Shown: one piece after another, positions 53,382 to 61,820 of the stretch
Numbering within the stretch: position 1 is the stretch's first letter
How the letters are laid out: each line of letters starts with the position of its first letter
Assembly: GCF_003390375.1 (NCBI RefSeq)
Contig: NZ_QUOT01000001.1
Location: 2,542,001-2,606,000 of the forward strand
Length of the DNA stretch: 64,000 nucleotides
Reading direction: 5' to 3'
DNA from: Thalassotalea euphylliae
Lineage (GTDB): Bacteria; Pseudomonadota; Gammaproteobacteria; Enterobacterales; Alteromonadaceae
The notes under the pieces: model-generated
Databases searched by the model: none
What the model was told of the DNA's origin: nothing
What the model saw: only the letters and a program-made list of their open reading frames with translations
Program-made: the position numbers and the translations under genes

Positions 53382-54521
53382 ATGATAAGTGGCTTAGAGT
53401 CAAAGTCAGGTAATGACCTACTAATTGGTCTAATTGAGGACGGATTAAAAGGCGATATCGAAGGGTTAGAAATGCAAGCTCGCCGATTAGCCAGCAAATT
53501 AAAAAAGTCCGACCCTAAACTATCGGAATCCATCAGTAAACTCGTATCAAGCAGTGGGTGTTTGAGACAGTCTTCGAGCAGCCATAACACTCCAACACCT
53601 GTTGAGCCTGATTCAAGGCAAAAACTTCTAATTGAGACATATCCTGTAATTTTGAGAAGTCAGCCTGTTTGGACTCCTGCTATTGAGAAAAATATAGAAC
53701 GATTTCTCCGAGAGAGAGTGATGTCAGAAGAGCTCTTAAATGAGGGCTTATTACCTTCACGATCGCTTCTAATGTCAGGCCCTCCAGGCGTGGGTAAAAC
53801 GTTAACGGCCCAATCAATCGCGAGCAAGCTAGATTTACCGCTGTTGACACTAGATTTAGCATCAGTAATGAGTAGTTATTTAGGAAAAACAGGTAACAAT
53901 ATTAAGGCCGTTTTGAATTATGCTAGCGCGTTTCCATGCGTGTTATTGCTGGATGAATTTGATGCAATTGCAAAAAAACGAGATGACGATAGTGATGTTG
54001 GTGAATTAAAACGATTAGTCACAGTGTTGCTGCAAGCGATCGATGATTGGCCTGTTACATCTGTCTTAGTCGCCGCGACTAACCATGGTGATCTGCTTGA
54101 CCCTGCTATTTGGAGAAGGTTTGACAGTCTATTGGAATTCGATTATCCAACTCCCGAGCAGGTATATGACTTTTCTATTCAATGGGGCTTTGATAAGCCA
54201 ACTAGTACGTGGCTTTCAGAAAACATTGTTAAAGCTTCTTTAGCAATCATTGATAAAAAGTTTCAGCAAGCCAAAAAAAATAACATTCTAGATGATAAAT
54301 CCTTATTACTTAGCCTAATCGAAGTCTTTGAGTTTAAGGGGGCACCTGATGATTTGGATATTAAACGTGAACTATCTTTGGAACTGCATAACTTAGGCTG
54401 GACTAATAAGCAAGTCGGCGAATTTCTTGGAATGACAGGTCAACGAGCAGGGGTATTAATTAGAGAAATGAGAGAAACAGTAGAAAATCCGCAGCAATCT
54501 CTAGTACTGGCAGAGGGTTAA
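53382..54521 (+). CDS. AAA+ ATPase, IetA-like
   Basis: 379 residues from the ATG at 53382, preceded by GGGAGAAG. The frame is open to a GTG at 53301, which would add a hydrophobic VILLFFITICLLFIFLLF helix. The start is therefore uncertain and a membrane-anchored form is possible. After a helical N-terminus the AAA+ core has Walker A GPPGVGKT (133-140), Walker B CVLLLDEFDAI (187-196), sensor AATNH and arginine finger IWRRFD. A C-terminal helix-turn-helix-like piece (WTNKQVGEFLGMTGQRAGVL) follows. One base separates it from the subtilisin gene. ATPase plus subtilisin is the IetAS arrangement known for plasmid exclusion in Agrobacterium and antiphage defence. Naming is by architecture. Confidence 0.8.
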   Translation: MISGLESKSGNDLLIGLIEDGLKGDIEGLEMQARRLASKLKKSDPKLSESISKLVSSSGCLRQSSSSHNTPTPVEPDSRQKLLIETYPVILRSQPVWTPAIEKNIERFLRERVMSEELLNEGLLPSRSLLMSGPPGVGKTLTAQSIASKLDLPLLTLDLASVMSSYLGKTGNNIKAVLNYASAFPCVLLLDEFDAIAKKRDDDSDVGELKRLVTVLLQAIDDWPVTSVLVAATNHGDLLDPAIWRRFDSLLEFDYPTPEQVYDFSIQWGFDKPTSTWLSENIVKASLAIIDKKFQQAKKNNILDDKSLLLSLIEVFEFKGAPDDLDIKRELSLELHNLGWTNKQVGEFLGMTGQRAGVLIREMRETVENPQQSLVLAEG

Positions 54522-54522
54522 A

Positions 54523-56697
54523 ATGGCAAAAAACTTTTTACTTGGTTACGGTGAAGAATTCAGTTCTAAAATTGATCGTCCAGAGGGGGGTCGTGGCAAA
54601 GAACCAGTCTATACATATGAAGAAAACAAAGAGCACCTAATCAAGCAACTCAGTGTACTCAAAGGTAAAATAGAGTTAGTGCCAGATGGCGCTAAGTCTT
54701 TAGGAAAAGTAGTTAGTAAACTTATTTTACACCCAGCGTACTTAGCGAAATCATATTACCCAGAATCCTTGCTAAAGCGGTTTTCACTGACGGATATTGG
54801 TAGCAAACCTGTCGACGTATCTCCAAGGCGGATGCTATCAAAAGACAAAGGTGAAGTGACCTCTTCATGTATTTTTGTCGCTGGAACAGAGGCTTCACTA
54901 ATTCAACTGCAGCATGCGTTGGAAACTGATGATCTAAATGCAACGCAAAAAAAAGATGTTGTAAAAATAGAAAACATTCAATTGCTAGAGGGGATTGAGA
55001 AAGTTAAGTCGACTGCAGAAGGAGCAATTAAGTATGAAGCAGTCCTTCACACCCCTATTGATGATAGAGCTTTGGTCATAAACCAGTTTAAAAGCTATGC
55101 GCAAAGCTGTGGATCTGTGATCAGTTCATCAAACATCATAAATGCTGGGGGACTCTCCTTTTTATCGATCACTTGTGATGAAGACACAATAGAGAAAGTT
55201 AGCGAGTTTACGTTGCTTAGGGCGATTAGAGTGATGCCCCAGCTTGGGATTCATAAGCCGGTTGTGACTAGAGAATTAGTCTCTGATCAAGTTGTTAATC
55301 TGCCAACAGAAGCTGCGATTGATACAAATATCAAAGTTGCTATTTTCGATGGCGGGATTGGTACAGACAGTATTGATAAGTGGTGCAAAGAACACACCTT
55401 TTCAAGCTCATCAACAGCTTCAGAGTACCTCCATCATGGTTCAGAAGTCACTTCTTTGGTCTTGTTTGGCAATGTACAAGAAGGGCAGAAAGAGCTTCCT
55501 CGCCCTTATGCGAATGTTCAACACTACAGAGTTATTGACCCCTCATTAGATCCCTCTGATATTGATAGCCTTGACGTATTAGCAAGAATTATTGACGTAT
55601 TAGAAAGAGAGAAATTTGATTTCATCAATTTAAGCCTTGGTCCTCGATTACCGATTGAAGACGATGAAGTTCATTCTTGGACTTCAGCAATAGAGCCATT
55701 TCTTTCGGACGGAAACACACTTTTGACTGTGGCTGTAGGAAATGATGGCAACCAAAGTTCACCTCAAAAATCTAGGGTTCAAGTTCCTTCGGATCTAGTC
55801 AATGCCCTAGCGGTTGGTGCGAGTAACAATGACGAGGATGACTTCTGGGGACCTGCAGATTACAGTTGCATAGGGCCCGGTCGAAGTCCTGGTGTTGTCA
55901 AACCTGATGTTGTTGCGTTTGGGGGAAGTTCCCACGATATGGTTAGAATATATTCGCCGCTGACCAAGCTACTAACACATAATGCAGGCACAAGCTTTGC
56001 GTCTCCATTAGTTCTGAGAGCTGCGATTGGTACAAAAGTCATGTTGCCAGACGATCAACCGACATTATTGGCCAAAGCGCTGCTCATCCATAACACTAAC
56101 CGAAATGGATATCACTGGCATCATGTTGGTTGGGGAAAAACGCCTTCAGATATCGATAAAATTCTCTATACAGAAGACAATGAGGCAACCATTATTTACA
56201 AAGATGTCGTGCCGCAGAGCGGCTGTAAAAGGTTGCTAATTCCAATGCCTGATATTGCCCTTAAAGGGCAAATAACACTAAAAGCTACGTTTTGCTATGC
56301 AACACAAACGCTACCAGAACATCCGATCCATTACACTAATAGTGGCCTAGTAGTAAAATTTAAACCCAAGGGCGCAGACAGCGCAGCAGAAGGCTTTTTT
56401 ACTAATAAAAAAATGTATGGTGACGAGATAGAACTTAGAGCTAACGCTCACAAGTGGGAAAATACTATACATAATGAGACTATTCGTAAGCCTTCAGATT
56501 TGAGTGACCCTTGCTTTGAAATTGATCATCAAGAGCGAGAGGGAGGAAATAGAACAACCGGTGCACCACCACTCCCCTTTATTCTTGTTGTCTCGATTAA
56601 GGCGTCCGGCTCTAGTGACTTATACAATGCTATTGTTCAAAAGCACCAAGTGCTTCAACCGCTGCGAACTAAAGTCGAGATACCTATTCTTACATAA
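54523..56697 (+). CDS. Subtilisin-like serine protease, IetS-like
   Basis: 724 residues without a signal peptide, so cytoplasmic. An N-terminal region of about 265 residues precedes the S8 subtilase domain. Catalytic candidates are D276 (KVAIFDGGIG), H305 (EYLHHGSEV), the oxyanion N407 (VAVGNDG) and S491 (NAGTSFASP). A C-terminal beta-rich part follows. Paired in one operon with the AAA+ ATPase; in IetAS the ATPase is thought to control the toxic protease. Located straight after tnsE as the first cargo. All catalytic residues are present, so an active protease is expected. Confidence 0.85.
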   Translation: MAKNFLLGYGEEFSSKIDRPEGGRGKEPVYTYEENKEHLIKQLSVLKGKIELVPDGAKSLGKVVSKLILHPAYLAKSYYPESLLKRFSLTDIGSKPVDVSPRRMLSKDKGEVTSSCIFVAGTEASLIQLQHALETDDLNATQKKDVVKIENIQLLEGIEKVKSTAEGAIKYEAVLHTPIDDRALVINQFKSYAQSCGSVISSSNIINAGGLSFLSITCDEDTIEKVSEFTLLRAIRVMPQLGIHKPVVTRELVSDQVVNLPTEAAIDTNIKVAIFDGGIGTDSIDKWCKEHTFSSSSTASEYLHHGSEVTSLVLFGNVQEGQKELPRPYANVQHYRVIDPSLDPSDIDSLDVLARIIDVLEREKFDFINLSLGPRLPIEDDEVHSWTSAIEPFLSDGNTLLTVAVGNDGNQSSPQKSRVQVPSDLVNALAVGASNNDEDDFWGPADYSCIGPGRSPGVVKPDVVAFGGSSHDMVRIYSPLTKLLTHNAGTSFASPLVLRAAIGTKVMLPDDQPTLLAKALLIHNTNRNGYHWHHVGWGKTPSDIDKILYTEDNEATIIYKDVVPQSGCKRLLIPMPDIALKGQITLKATFCYATQTLPEHPIHYTNSGLVVKFKPKGADSAAEGFFTNKKMYGDEIELRANAHKWENTIHNETIRKPSDLSDPCFEIDHQEREGGNRTTGAPPLPFILVVSIKASGSSDLYNAIVQKHQVLQPLRTKVEIPILT

Positions 56698-57076
56698 TGT
56701 GCACAGCTTTCGAGATAAACGGCTAAGTTTACTTGGCCGTATAACATAATAAACAAATTTATCAGTTATTGTTCTACGATACTTTTGATAGTCGTATTAG
56801 GATCGCGCCCTGCGAAGGCGGGAGAATTTTTGATTGAATCCCATACGCTATTGTCCGAAACGGTGCTTAGCGTTTTAAAGTCGACTACACCTGTTTGTCT
56901 TATCCCTTTTTTAAGTTGCCAGTCTTTTAGTTCATCACTCAATGCAACACTCATGACTCGAAATCCGCTGTTTTTATCGAGTGTTAACGAATGATATGGA
57001 CTCCCCGCTCGGCATCTTTCTCTAGCGAGTGTGCCATAGTGAAGTTGATAAGTAGCTTCAATTGAGGAGAGTCCAT

Positions 57077-58102
57077 ATGTCACTAATTAAAGCAATTGGC
57101 ATCGATTTAGCCAAATCTGTTTTCAGTATCCACGGTGTCGATAGTCATGACAAGTGTCAATTAAGAAAAACCGTTAAGCGAAACAAACTGTTAGCTGAAG
57201 TTGCTAAGTTGCCAGCGTGTATCATTGGTATGGAAGCTTGCTCAGGCGCACACTACTGGGCAAGAGAGTTTACTAAGCTTGGCCATGAAGTACGCATCAT
57301 GGCCTCAAAGTTCGTGATTCCGTATCGCCAAAACGAAAAGAATGATGCCAACGACGCTGAAGCCATTTGTGAAGCGGTGAGCCGTCCCAAAACGCGCTTT
57401 GTCACCATCAAAAGTGACGAGCAGCAAGCGGTGCTTTGCCTACATCGTATTCGCCAAGGGGCTATCAAGGACAGAACCGCACTCATTAATCGGCTTCGGG
57501 GCTTACTCGCAGAATTTGGTATTGTCATGCCCAAAGGACGGTATCCGGCACAACATGCCATTAGTGGCATCTTAGAAGATGGTGAGAACAACTTACCCAT
57601 GCTCGCTAGAGAGCTACTAAGTGACTTATGGCAAGACATTAAAGCATTAAACCAGCAAATTCTTAAACATGACCGAAAGCTCTATCAACTCGCGAACCAA
57701 ATGAATGCAGCAAGGCGCCTAATGACAATACCAGGCGTAGGCGAAATCACGGCAACGGCTGTGGTTGCGACGGTGAGTGATGCAAAAGATTTTGATACCA
57801 GTCGCGCCTTTAGCGCTTGGATTGGTCTAGTCCCTAGGCAATACACCACGGGCGGGCAAGTGAAGCTTGGCCGAATCAGCAAACGTGGCGAAAAGCATAT
57901 CCGCACCTCACTTATTCACGGTGCACGAGCCGTTATGGCCAACTGCAAGAATAAGACAGACAGGACGAGCTTATGGGTGAAAGACCTGATTGAGCGACGA
58001 GGCTTTAAACGGGCAACGGTTGCCCTTGCGGCCAAGAATGCACGGTTGATATGGGCATTGCTGCGAAGTAAAAACGAATACCAAATAGATTATGTAAAAT
58101 AG
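57077..58102 (+). CDS. IS110-family DEDD recombinase
   Basis: 341 residues from the ATG at 57077, with GAGGAGA six bases upstream; a TTG at 57062 is in frame but lacks such a site. The RuvC-like DEDD domain has D in IGIDLAKSVFSIH, E in IGMEACSGAHYW and later D residues in KNDANDAEAICEA. The C-terminal transposase-20 domain has IPGVGEITATAVVATV and the conserved serine region in SAWIGLVPRQYTTGGQVKLG. These recombinases use a bridge RNA to choose donor and target DNA. Intact. Confidence 0.94.
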   Translation: MSLIKAIGIDLAKSVFSIHGVDSHDKCQLRKTVKRNKLLAEVAKLPACIIGMEACSGAHYWAREFTKLGHEVRIMASKFVIPYRQNEKNDANDAEAICEAVSRPKTRFVTIKSDEQQAVLCLHRIRQGAIKDRTALINRLRGLLAEFGIVMPKGRYPAQHAISGILEDGENNLPMLARELLSDLWQDIKALNQQILKHDRKLYQLANQMNAARRLMTIPGVGEITATAVVATVSDAKDFDTSRAFSAWIGLVPRQYTTGGQVKLGRISKRGEKHIRTSLIHGARAVMANCKNKTDRTSLWVKDLIERRGFKRATVALAAKNARLIWALLRSKNEYQIDYVK

Positions 58103-58390
58103 AAAAGATTGAAGTAGTAAAGGTAACCCTAACGGTTAACCCCACCGCGTCTTAGCATGAGCGATTGACGATAACACGGTCAGACCGAGAGCATAAAAGC
58201 CTGTTTAATCGGGAAGCGCATTTCTTGAAAGAGAAGACGCTGTTTAACGAATGAGGCCATGCTCAAGCGCAAATCATCAGGGCGATAGCACAAGCTGTTA
58301 AGGCAGTATGCTAATAAACGCCGAATGTAGAGCTGCTGTCAGACTTTCTTGTTGTCAGAGGCTGCTTGTGCTTGACAAAGGGGAGTCCAT
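58103..58390 (+). ncRNA. Probable bridge RNA region of the IS110 element
   Basis: A 288-bp gene-free right end after the recombinase. In the IS1111 group the structured bridge RNA is encoded in this position. Stem candidates such as AACCCTAACGGTT (58125-58137) are visible. Exact RNA ends and guide loops cannot be set by eye. Confidence 0.55.
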
Positions 58391-58682
58391 GTAGCCTTAT
58401 TAATCGGCATAATCTGAGAAGCATTTACAAAATAAGCTAATGACTTTTCTCTTGCGGCTAATACAACATCATCATTTTCATAAGTAGGTATACTTTCTAA
58501 TCGAGTGGCAATTTCCGCATAGTACTTCGCAGCTGTACCGTAATCTTGATTAGCTTCGAATTGCTTGGCATGTTCAATCAAACTAGTCAAGTAAACCTTT
58601 TTAGTGACGCGAATAACAAGACTCTCAGCAGCAGGAGTGCAATATTTCTCTGCTTCAAAATAGTCTGGAGAGTCAGGTAGAG

Positions 58683-59887
58683 TGAATTAGTTCAGACAAG
58701 ATCTGACACATCTTCTTGAAAAGTAGAGAGTTACCCGTTTTGATAAAGGTGCTGAATCTTTAATCAAAACAAACAAAGAGGTAACTCTCATGCTTCATAC
58801 TAACAATCCAATCATTAAACACAAAGCAGGTTTGCTCAACCTAGCTGAAGAACTTGGTAATGTATCCAGAGCTTGCAAAGTGATGGGCGTATCACGAGAT
58901 ACATTTTATCGTTATCAAGAGCTGGCTGAAGATGGCGGCATTGATGCGCTTATTGATAAGTCCCGCCGAAAACCAAATATAAAAAATCGTGTTGATGAAA
59001 AAACCGAAAAAGCAGTAATGGATTATGCCATTGAATACCCCGCGCACGGCCAAGTCAGAACCAGCAATGAACTTCGTAAGCAAGGCGTATTTGTATCTGC
59101 CAGTGGCGTGCGTTCAATCTGGTTGCGCCATGACTTAGAAAACTTCAAAAAACGGCTGAAAGCGCTTGAAGAGAAAGTCGCTAACGACGGCATCATTCTC
59201 ACCGATGCTCAAGTTGCTGCACTTGAGAAGAAAAAGAACGATGATGAAGCTTGTGGCGAGATAGAAACGGCTCATCCGGGCTACCTAGGCTCACAGGACA
59301 CGTTTTATGTGGGTAATCTAAAAGGTGTTGGCCGTATCTACCAGCAGACGTTCGTTGATACTTACAGCAAGGTTGCATTTGCCAAGCTCTACACAACGAA
59401 AACGCCAATCACTGCTGCTGACATACTCAACGACAAGGTTTTGCCTTACTTCGAGCAGCACGAGCTACCAATGTTACGCATTCTCACAGACCGAGGCACT
59501 GAGTATTGTGGCAAGGTTGAACATCATGATTACCAGCTTTATCTAGCAATAAATGATATCGATCATACAAAAACGAAAGCGATGTCACCGCAGACAAATG
59601 GTATCTGTGAACGTTTCCACAAAACAATATTGCAGGAGTTTTATCAGGTTACGTTCCGTAAGAGGCTCTATGGCTCGTTAGAGGAATTACAAAAGGATCT
59701 GGACGAATGGATGGTTTATTACAATAATGATCGAACTCATCAGGGCAAAATGTGCTGTGGCAGAACGCCACTTGAAACATTACTTGATGGAAAATCGATT
59801 TGGGCTGAGAAGAATTTAGCTCAAATCTAAACTGACAGTCACCGATTGAAAAACGGGTAACTGTCAGATCAAGTCTGAACTAGTACA
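58683..59887 (+). mobile_element. IS481-family element copy 3 (1205 bp)
   Basis: Same ends and length as copies 1 and 2, opposite orientation. 7-bp duplication GGTAGAG at 58676-58682 and 59888-59894. Inserted in the exported-protein gene of the Tn7 cargo. Confidence 0.93.
58790..59830 (+). CDS. IS481-family transposase (copy 3)
   Basis: 346 residues, identical to the two other copies, with helix-turn-helix, DDE core and the NNDRTHQGK tail. The ATG is preceded by AGAGGTAACTCTC, part of an inverted repeat with the TAACTCTC motif near the end, which may tune expression. Intact. Confidence 0.93.
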   Translation: MLHTNNPIIKHKAGLLNLAEELGNVSRACKVMGVSRDTFYRYQELAEDGGIDALIDKSRRKPNIKNRVDEKTEKAVMDYAIEYPAHGQVRTSNELRKQGVFVSASGVRSIWLRHDLENFKKRLKALEEKVANDGIILTDAQVAALEKKKNDDEACGEIETAHPGYLGSQDTFYVGNLKGVGRIYQQTFVDTYSKVAFAKLYTTKTPITAADILNDKVLPYFEQHELPMLRILTDRGTEYCGKVEHHDYQLYLAINDIDHTKTKAMSPQTNGICERFHKTILQEFYQVTFRKRLYGSLEELQKDLDEWMVYYNNDRTHQGKMCCGRTPLETLLDGKSIWAEKNLAQI

Positions 59888-60109
59888 GGTAGAGCGTGAT
59901 ATTTTTGCCCCCTTTGACACTGAGCTAACCCTTCCATTTGACCGTTTTCATCCGTAGGGCCATGATCTGATGTCTTATTGTTATGCTTTAGAGAAATGAC
60001 GCTTTTAACTCCCCTGTCATTGTCATCTTTGACAATTAATTCTATTGCTACTGAACTAATCGCATATAAATAAAAAACTACTAGCGTTATTAATCTTAGT
60101 TTCATAATT

Positions 60110-60703
60110 TCACCTAGTCGTTAAAGTTCTACCAAAAGCTATAATGAGAAGTAAAACCAAAGCTATGATTATTCGCCCTTCATTAGTGATCAACCATGTT
60201 TGGAAATTACTTCGCTGCAAGTTAATCGCCTGTGAAGAATTATCTACTATGATAAATGGATCAGCTAACTCGTTGCTAAACCCAACCAATAGATCAATAG
60301 TGGCATTAGGCTGAATCGAGAGTCCTGGGTATGTTGCTGATTCTGTGTTGCAAGAAGAAGCTTTTTTACCTGCTGTGGCAGGTGGATGGGGTATGATTCT
60401 AGCGCTGACGACCTCATTCACGTTGACAGATGCTTGAGTTTTTACGTGGAAAGTGACTGCATTGAACTTAGTTTTCGCCGAGAGGTTTCTTATAGAAAAT
60501 TTGTAAAGAGATTTTGGACTACTACTGCTAAGGCTGCATTTAATTTGATTGCTCCAATAAAAAGAGTCTTCAACAGAAAGTTGCTCTATTGAGTATTCAA
60601 CCAATGGGGTCGACTGCAGCTTTTCAACGTAGTTAACCAACAACCAGCCAACGATTGCCACGATAAGTGTTAACAAATAAGGAGGCTCTTTATCTAATGG
60701 CAT
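60110..60703 (-). CDS. Two-helix membrane protein of unknown function
   Basis: 197 residues. A first membrane helix (LLTLIVAIVGWLLVNYVEKL) and a last one (IIIALVLLLIIAFGRTL) enclose a beta-rich domain of about 140 residues with two cysteines (IKCSLSS and SSCNTES). The central domain is probably extracytoplasmic, though this is uncertain. Its stop is four bases before the start of the broken exported-protein gene, and its start overlaps the small upstream gene by 14 bases, so the three formed an operon. No family recognised. Confidence 0.65.
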   Translation of the reverse strand: MPLDKEPPYLLTLIVAIVGWLLVNYVEKLQSTPLVEYSIEQLSVEDSFYWSNQIKCSLSSSSPKSLYKFSIRNLSAKTKFNAVTFHVKTQASVNVNEVVSARIIPHPPATAGKKASSCNTESATYPGLSIQPNATIDLLVGFSNELADPFIIVDNSSQAINLQRSNFQTWLITNEGRIIIALVLLLIIAFGRTLTTR

Positions 60704-60839
60704 AGCAAACTCCGTTTACTATCTCGCCGCTAAATTGCTTTAAATGTAGATCATTAAAATAAAAGTAAAGGTTCCCACTAACACATTTGATGAATGGTTT
60801 TGAACTAACAGAAGAATGAAGTAATTTAGAGTTTTTCAT
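60690..60839 (-). CDS. Possible 49-residue small protein
   Basis: Starts at the ATG at 60837-60839 with TAAGGAC five bases upstream and overlaps the next gene by 14 bases. The sequence begins MKNSKLLHSSVSSKPFIKCV and ends EIVNGVCYAIR. Two cysteines, no membrane helix, no family recognised. The good ribosome binding site and coupling favour a real gene; a leader role is also possible. Confidence 0.45.
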   Translation of the reverse strand: MKNSKLLHSSVSSKPFIKCVSGNLYFYFNDLHLKQFSGEIVNGVCYAIR

Positions 60840-61451
60840 ACATGTCCTTATGATAGAAATAGCTTCATGGCAGAGCATCAAAGCCAATGACTCACCACCT
60901 TACTCCTTTAGGTGTTACGATAGTCTTCAGAGAGCGATATACACTACTAATTACATTAGTCTAAATTTATCAGAAGTAAAGCAGTCAACTATCGTTTAGA
61001 ACCCTTGCCAATTTGACCATAAGAGATAACTTCCTTTTCATCAGGAGTATTCTCGTTTTGCATCGCAGATTACGACTTTAGTTGCTATTTAAATCATTCG
61101 ACATCAGGCTATTCTATGAAAGGTATATAGGAAATTTAGTTTGGTAGGTAATAGATTGACGCTGTTTTCTGCCAGCTTGAAAATTAAAAAGTATTTGCCG
61201 TTTTGCTTGATATCTTACCTTAGAGAGAGCTAGCTAGAGGTGTCAATGTGTAAATATTCCCGACAGGATGGCACAATAACGTACAAAGTAGTAAGAATAA
61301 CTAATAATTTTATTTTTTAGCTATTTGAAAATAAAAGAAGGAATAATAATTTTCTAGCTAGGAGCGTATATTAAATAACTAATAGGTGAGAAGATTATAA
61401 GGGATGGCCAACAAGTGTACTAAAAAGCCACCCCAAATAGCATCTTGTTTA
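60840..61451. other. AT-rich gap with no convincing gene
   Basis: No frame of reasonable length and start. Probably holds the promoter for the minus-strand operon below and the end of the peptide gene's transcript. A 24-codon frame at 61246 has a GAGGTG site but no other support. Confidence 0.5.
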
Positions 61452-61580
61452 TTACCAAGAGTTTTCGTCAGAAACCCATGAGTTTTCGCCATAAATCCAT
61501 GAATTTTCATCTGAACTCAAAGAGTTATCAATATCCATTGTAATCATTCCGTTAAAGCTAAGCTTATTTTTGTTACCCAT
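61452..61580 (-). CDS. 42-residue peptide with three ENSW repeats (possible RiPP precursor)
   Basis: ATG at 61578-61580, with GAGGT nine bases upstream, runs to TAA at 61452-61454. The N-terminal 21 residues (MGNKNKLSFNGMITMDIDNS, L) could be a leader. The C-terminal 20 residues are a 7-residue tandem repeat: SDENSWI, YGENSWV, SDENSW, ending exactly at tryptophan. Short leader plus repeated core with a fixed aromatic and Asp/Asn/Ser is what precursors of ribosomally made, modified peptides look like. No maturation enzyme is identified in the window; the next genes upstream are a membrane protein and an exported MBL-fold protein. A structural repeat or an unmodified signal peptide are alternatives. 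Codons differ between repeats, so protein sequence and not DNA copying is being kept. Confidence 0.6.
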   Translation of the reverse strand: MGNKNKLSFNGMITMDIDNSLSSDENSWIYGENSWVSDENSW

Positions 61581-61820
61581 AACTAATACCTCACAATAGA
61601 ATGACTCCACTTAACTGTGTAGGTAATAGAATATAATCCATTAGCAATCATAGTATATGAGTCATTTTAACAAAAATGCAAGTGCCTCATAGCGAAGAGT
61701 TAACTTACAAAACTAGGGGGCACAAACCTTACATAAATTACTATATAACTACAAGACATTTAGATGGCTAAATAACGTGTTTCAAGGTAGTCATTGTATA
61801 TAAAGCAAAACGCGTACCGT

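Larger units (their letters stand above)
56996..58390 (+). mobile_element. IS110-family (IS1111-type) element
   Basis: ATGGACTCCCC at 56996-57006 is matched, inverted, at 58380-58390. One transposase gene and a long 3' non-coding part are present. IS1111-type elements have inverted repeats and their guide RNA at the right end, consistent with this layout. No target duplication is apparent. Exact ends may differ by a few bases. Confidence 0.8.
56766..60105 (-). pseudogene. Exported-protein gene broken by IS481 and IS110
   Basis: Three pieces read in one frame on the minus strand: 60105-59888, 58682-58391 and 56995-56766. Piece one has a signal peptide (LITLVVFYLYAISSVAIEL) and a beta-rich segment. 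IS481 splits it with a GGTAGAG duplication and removing it joins ...YHALP to DSPDYFEAEKYC. Piece two is helical (SLIEHAKQFEANQDYGTAAK, like a TPR) and ends at NKATWTP where IS110 enters. Piece three (SLTLDKNSGFRVMSVALSDE ...) ends with a normal stop at 56766. The rebuilt protein is about 245 residues. No family recognised. Probably once in an operon with the two small genes upstream. Confidence 0.72.

Noticed and set aside
61246..61320. 24-codon frame with a GAGGTG site
   Set aside because: Too short, no repeat or motif, no neighbouring support; left as non-coding.
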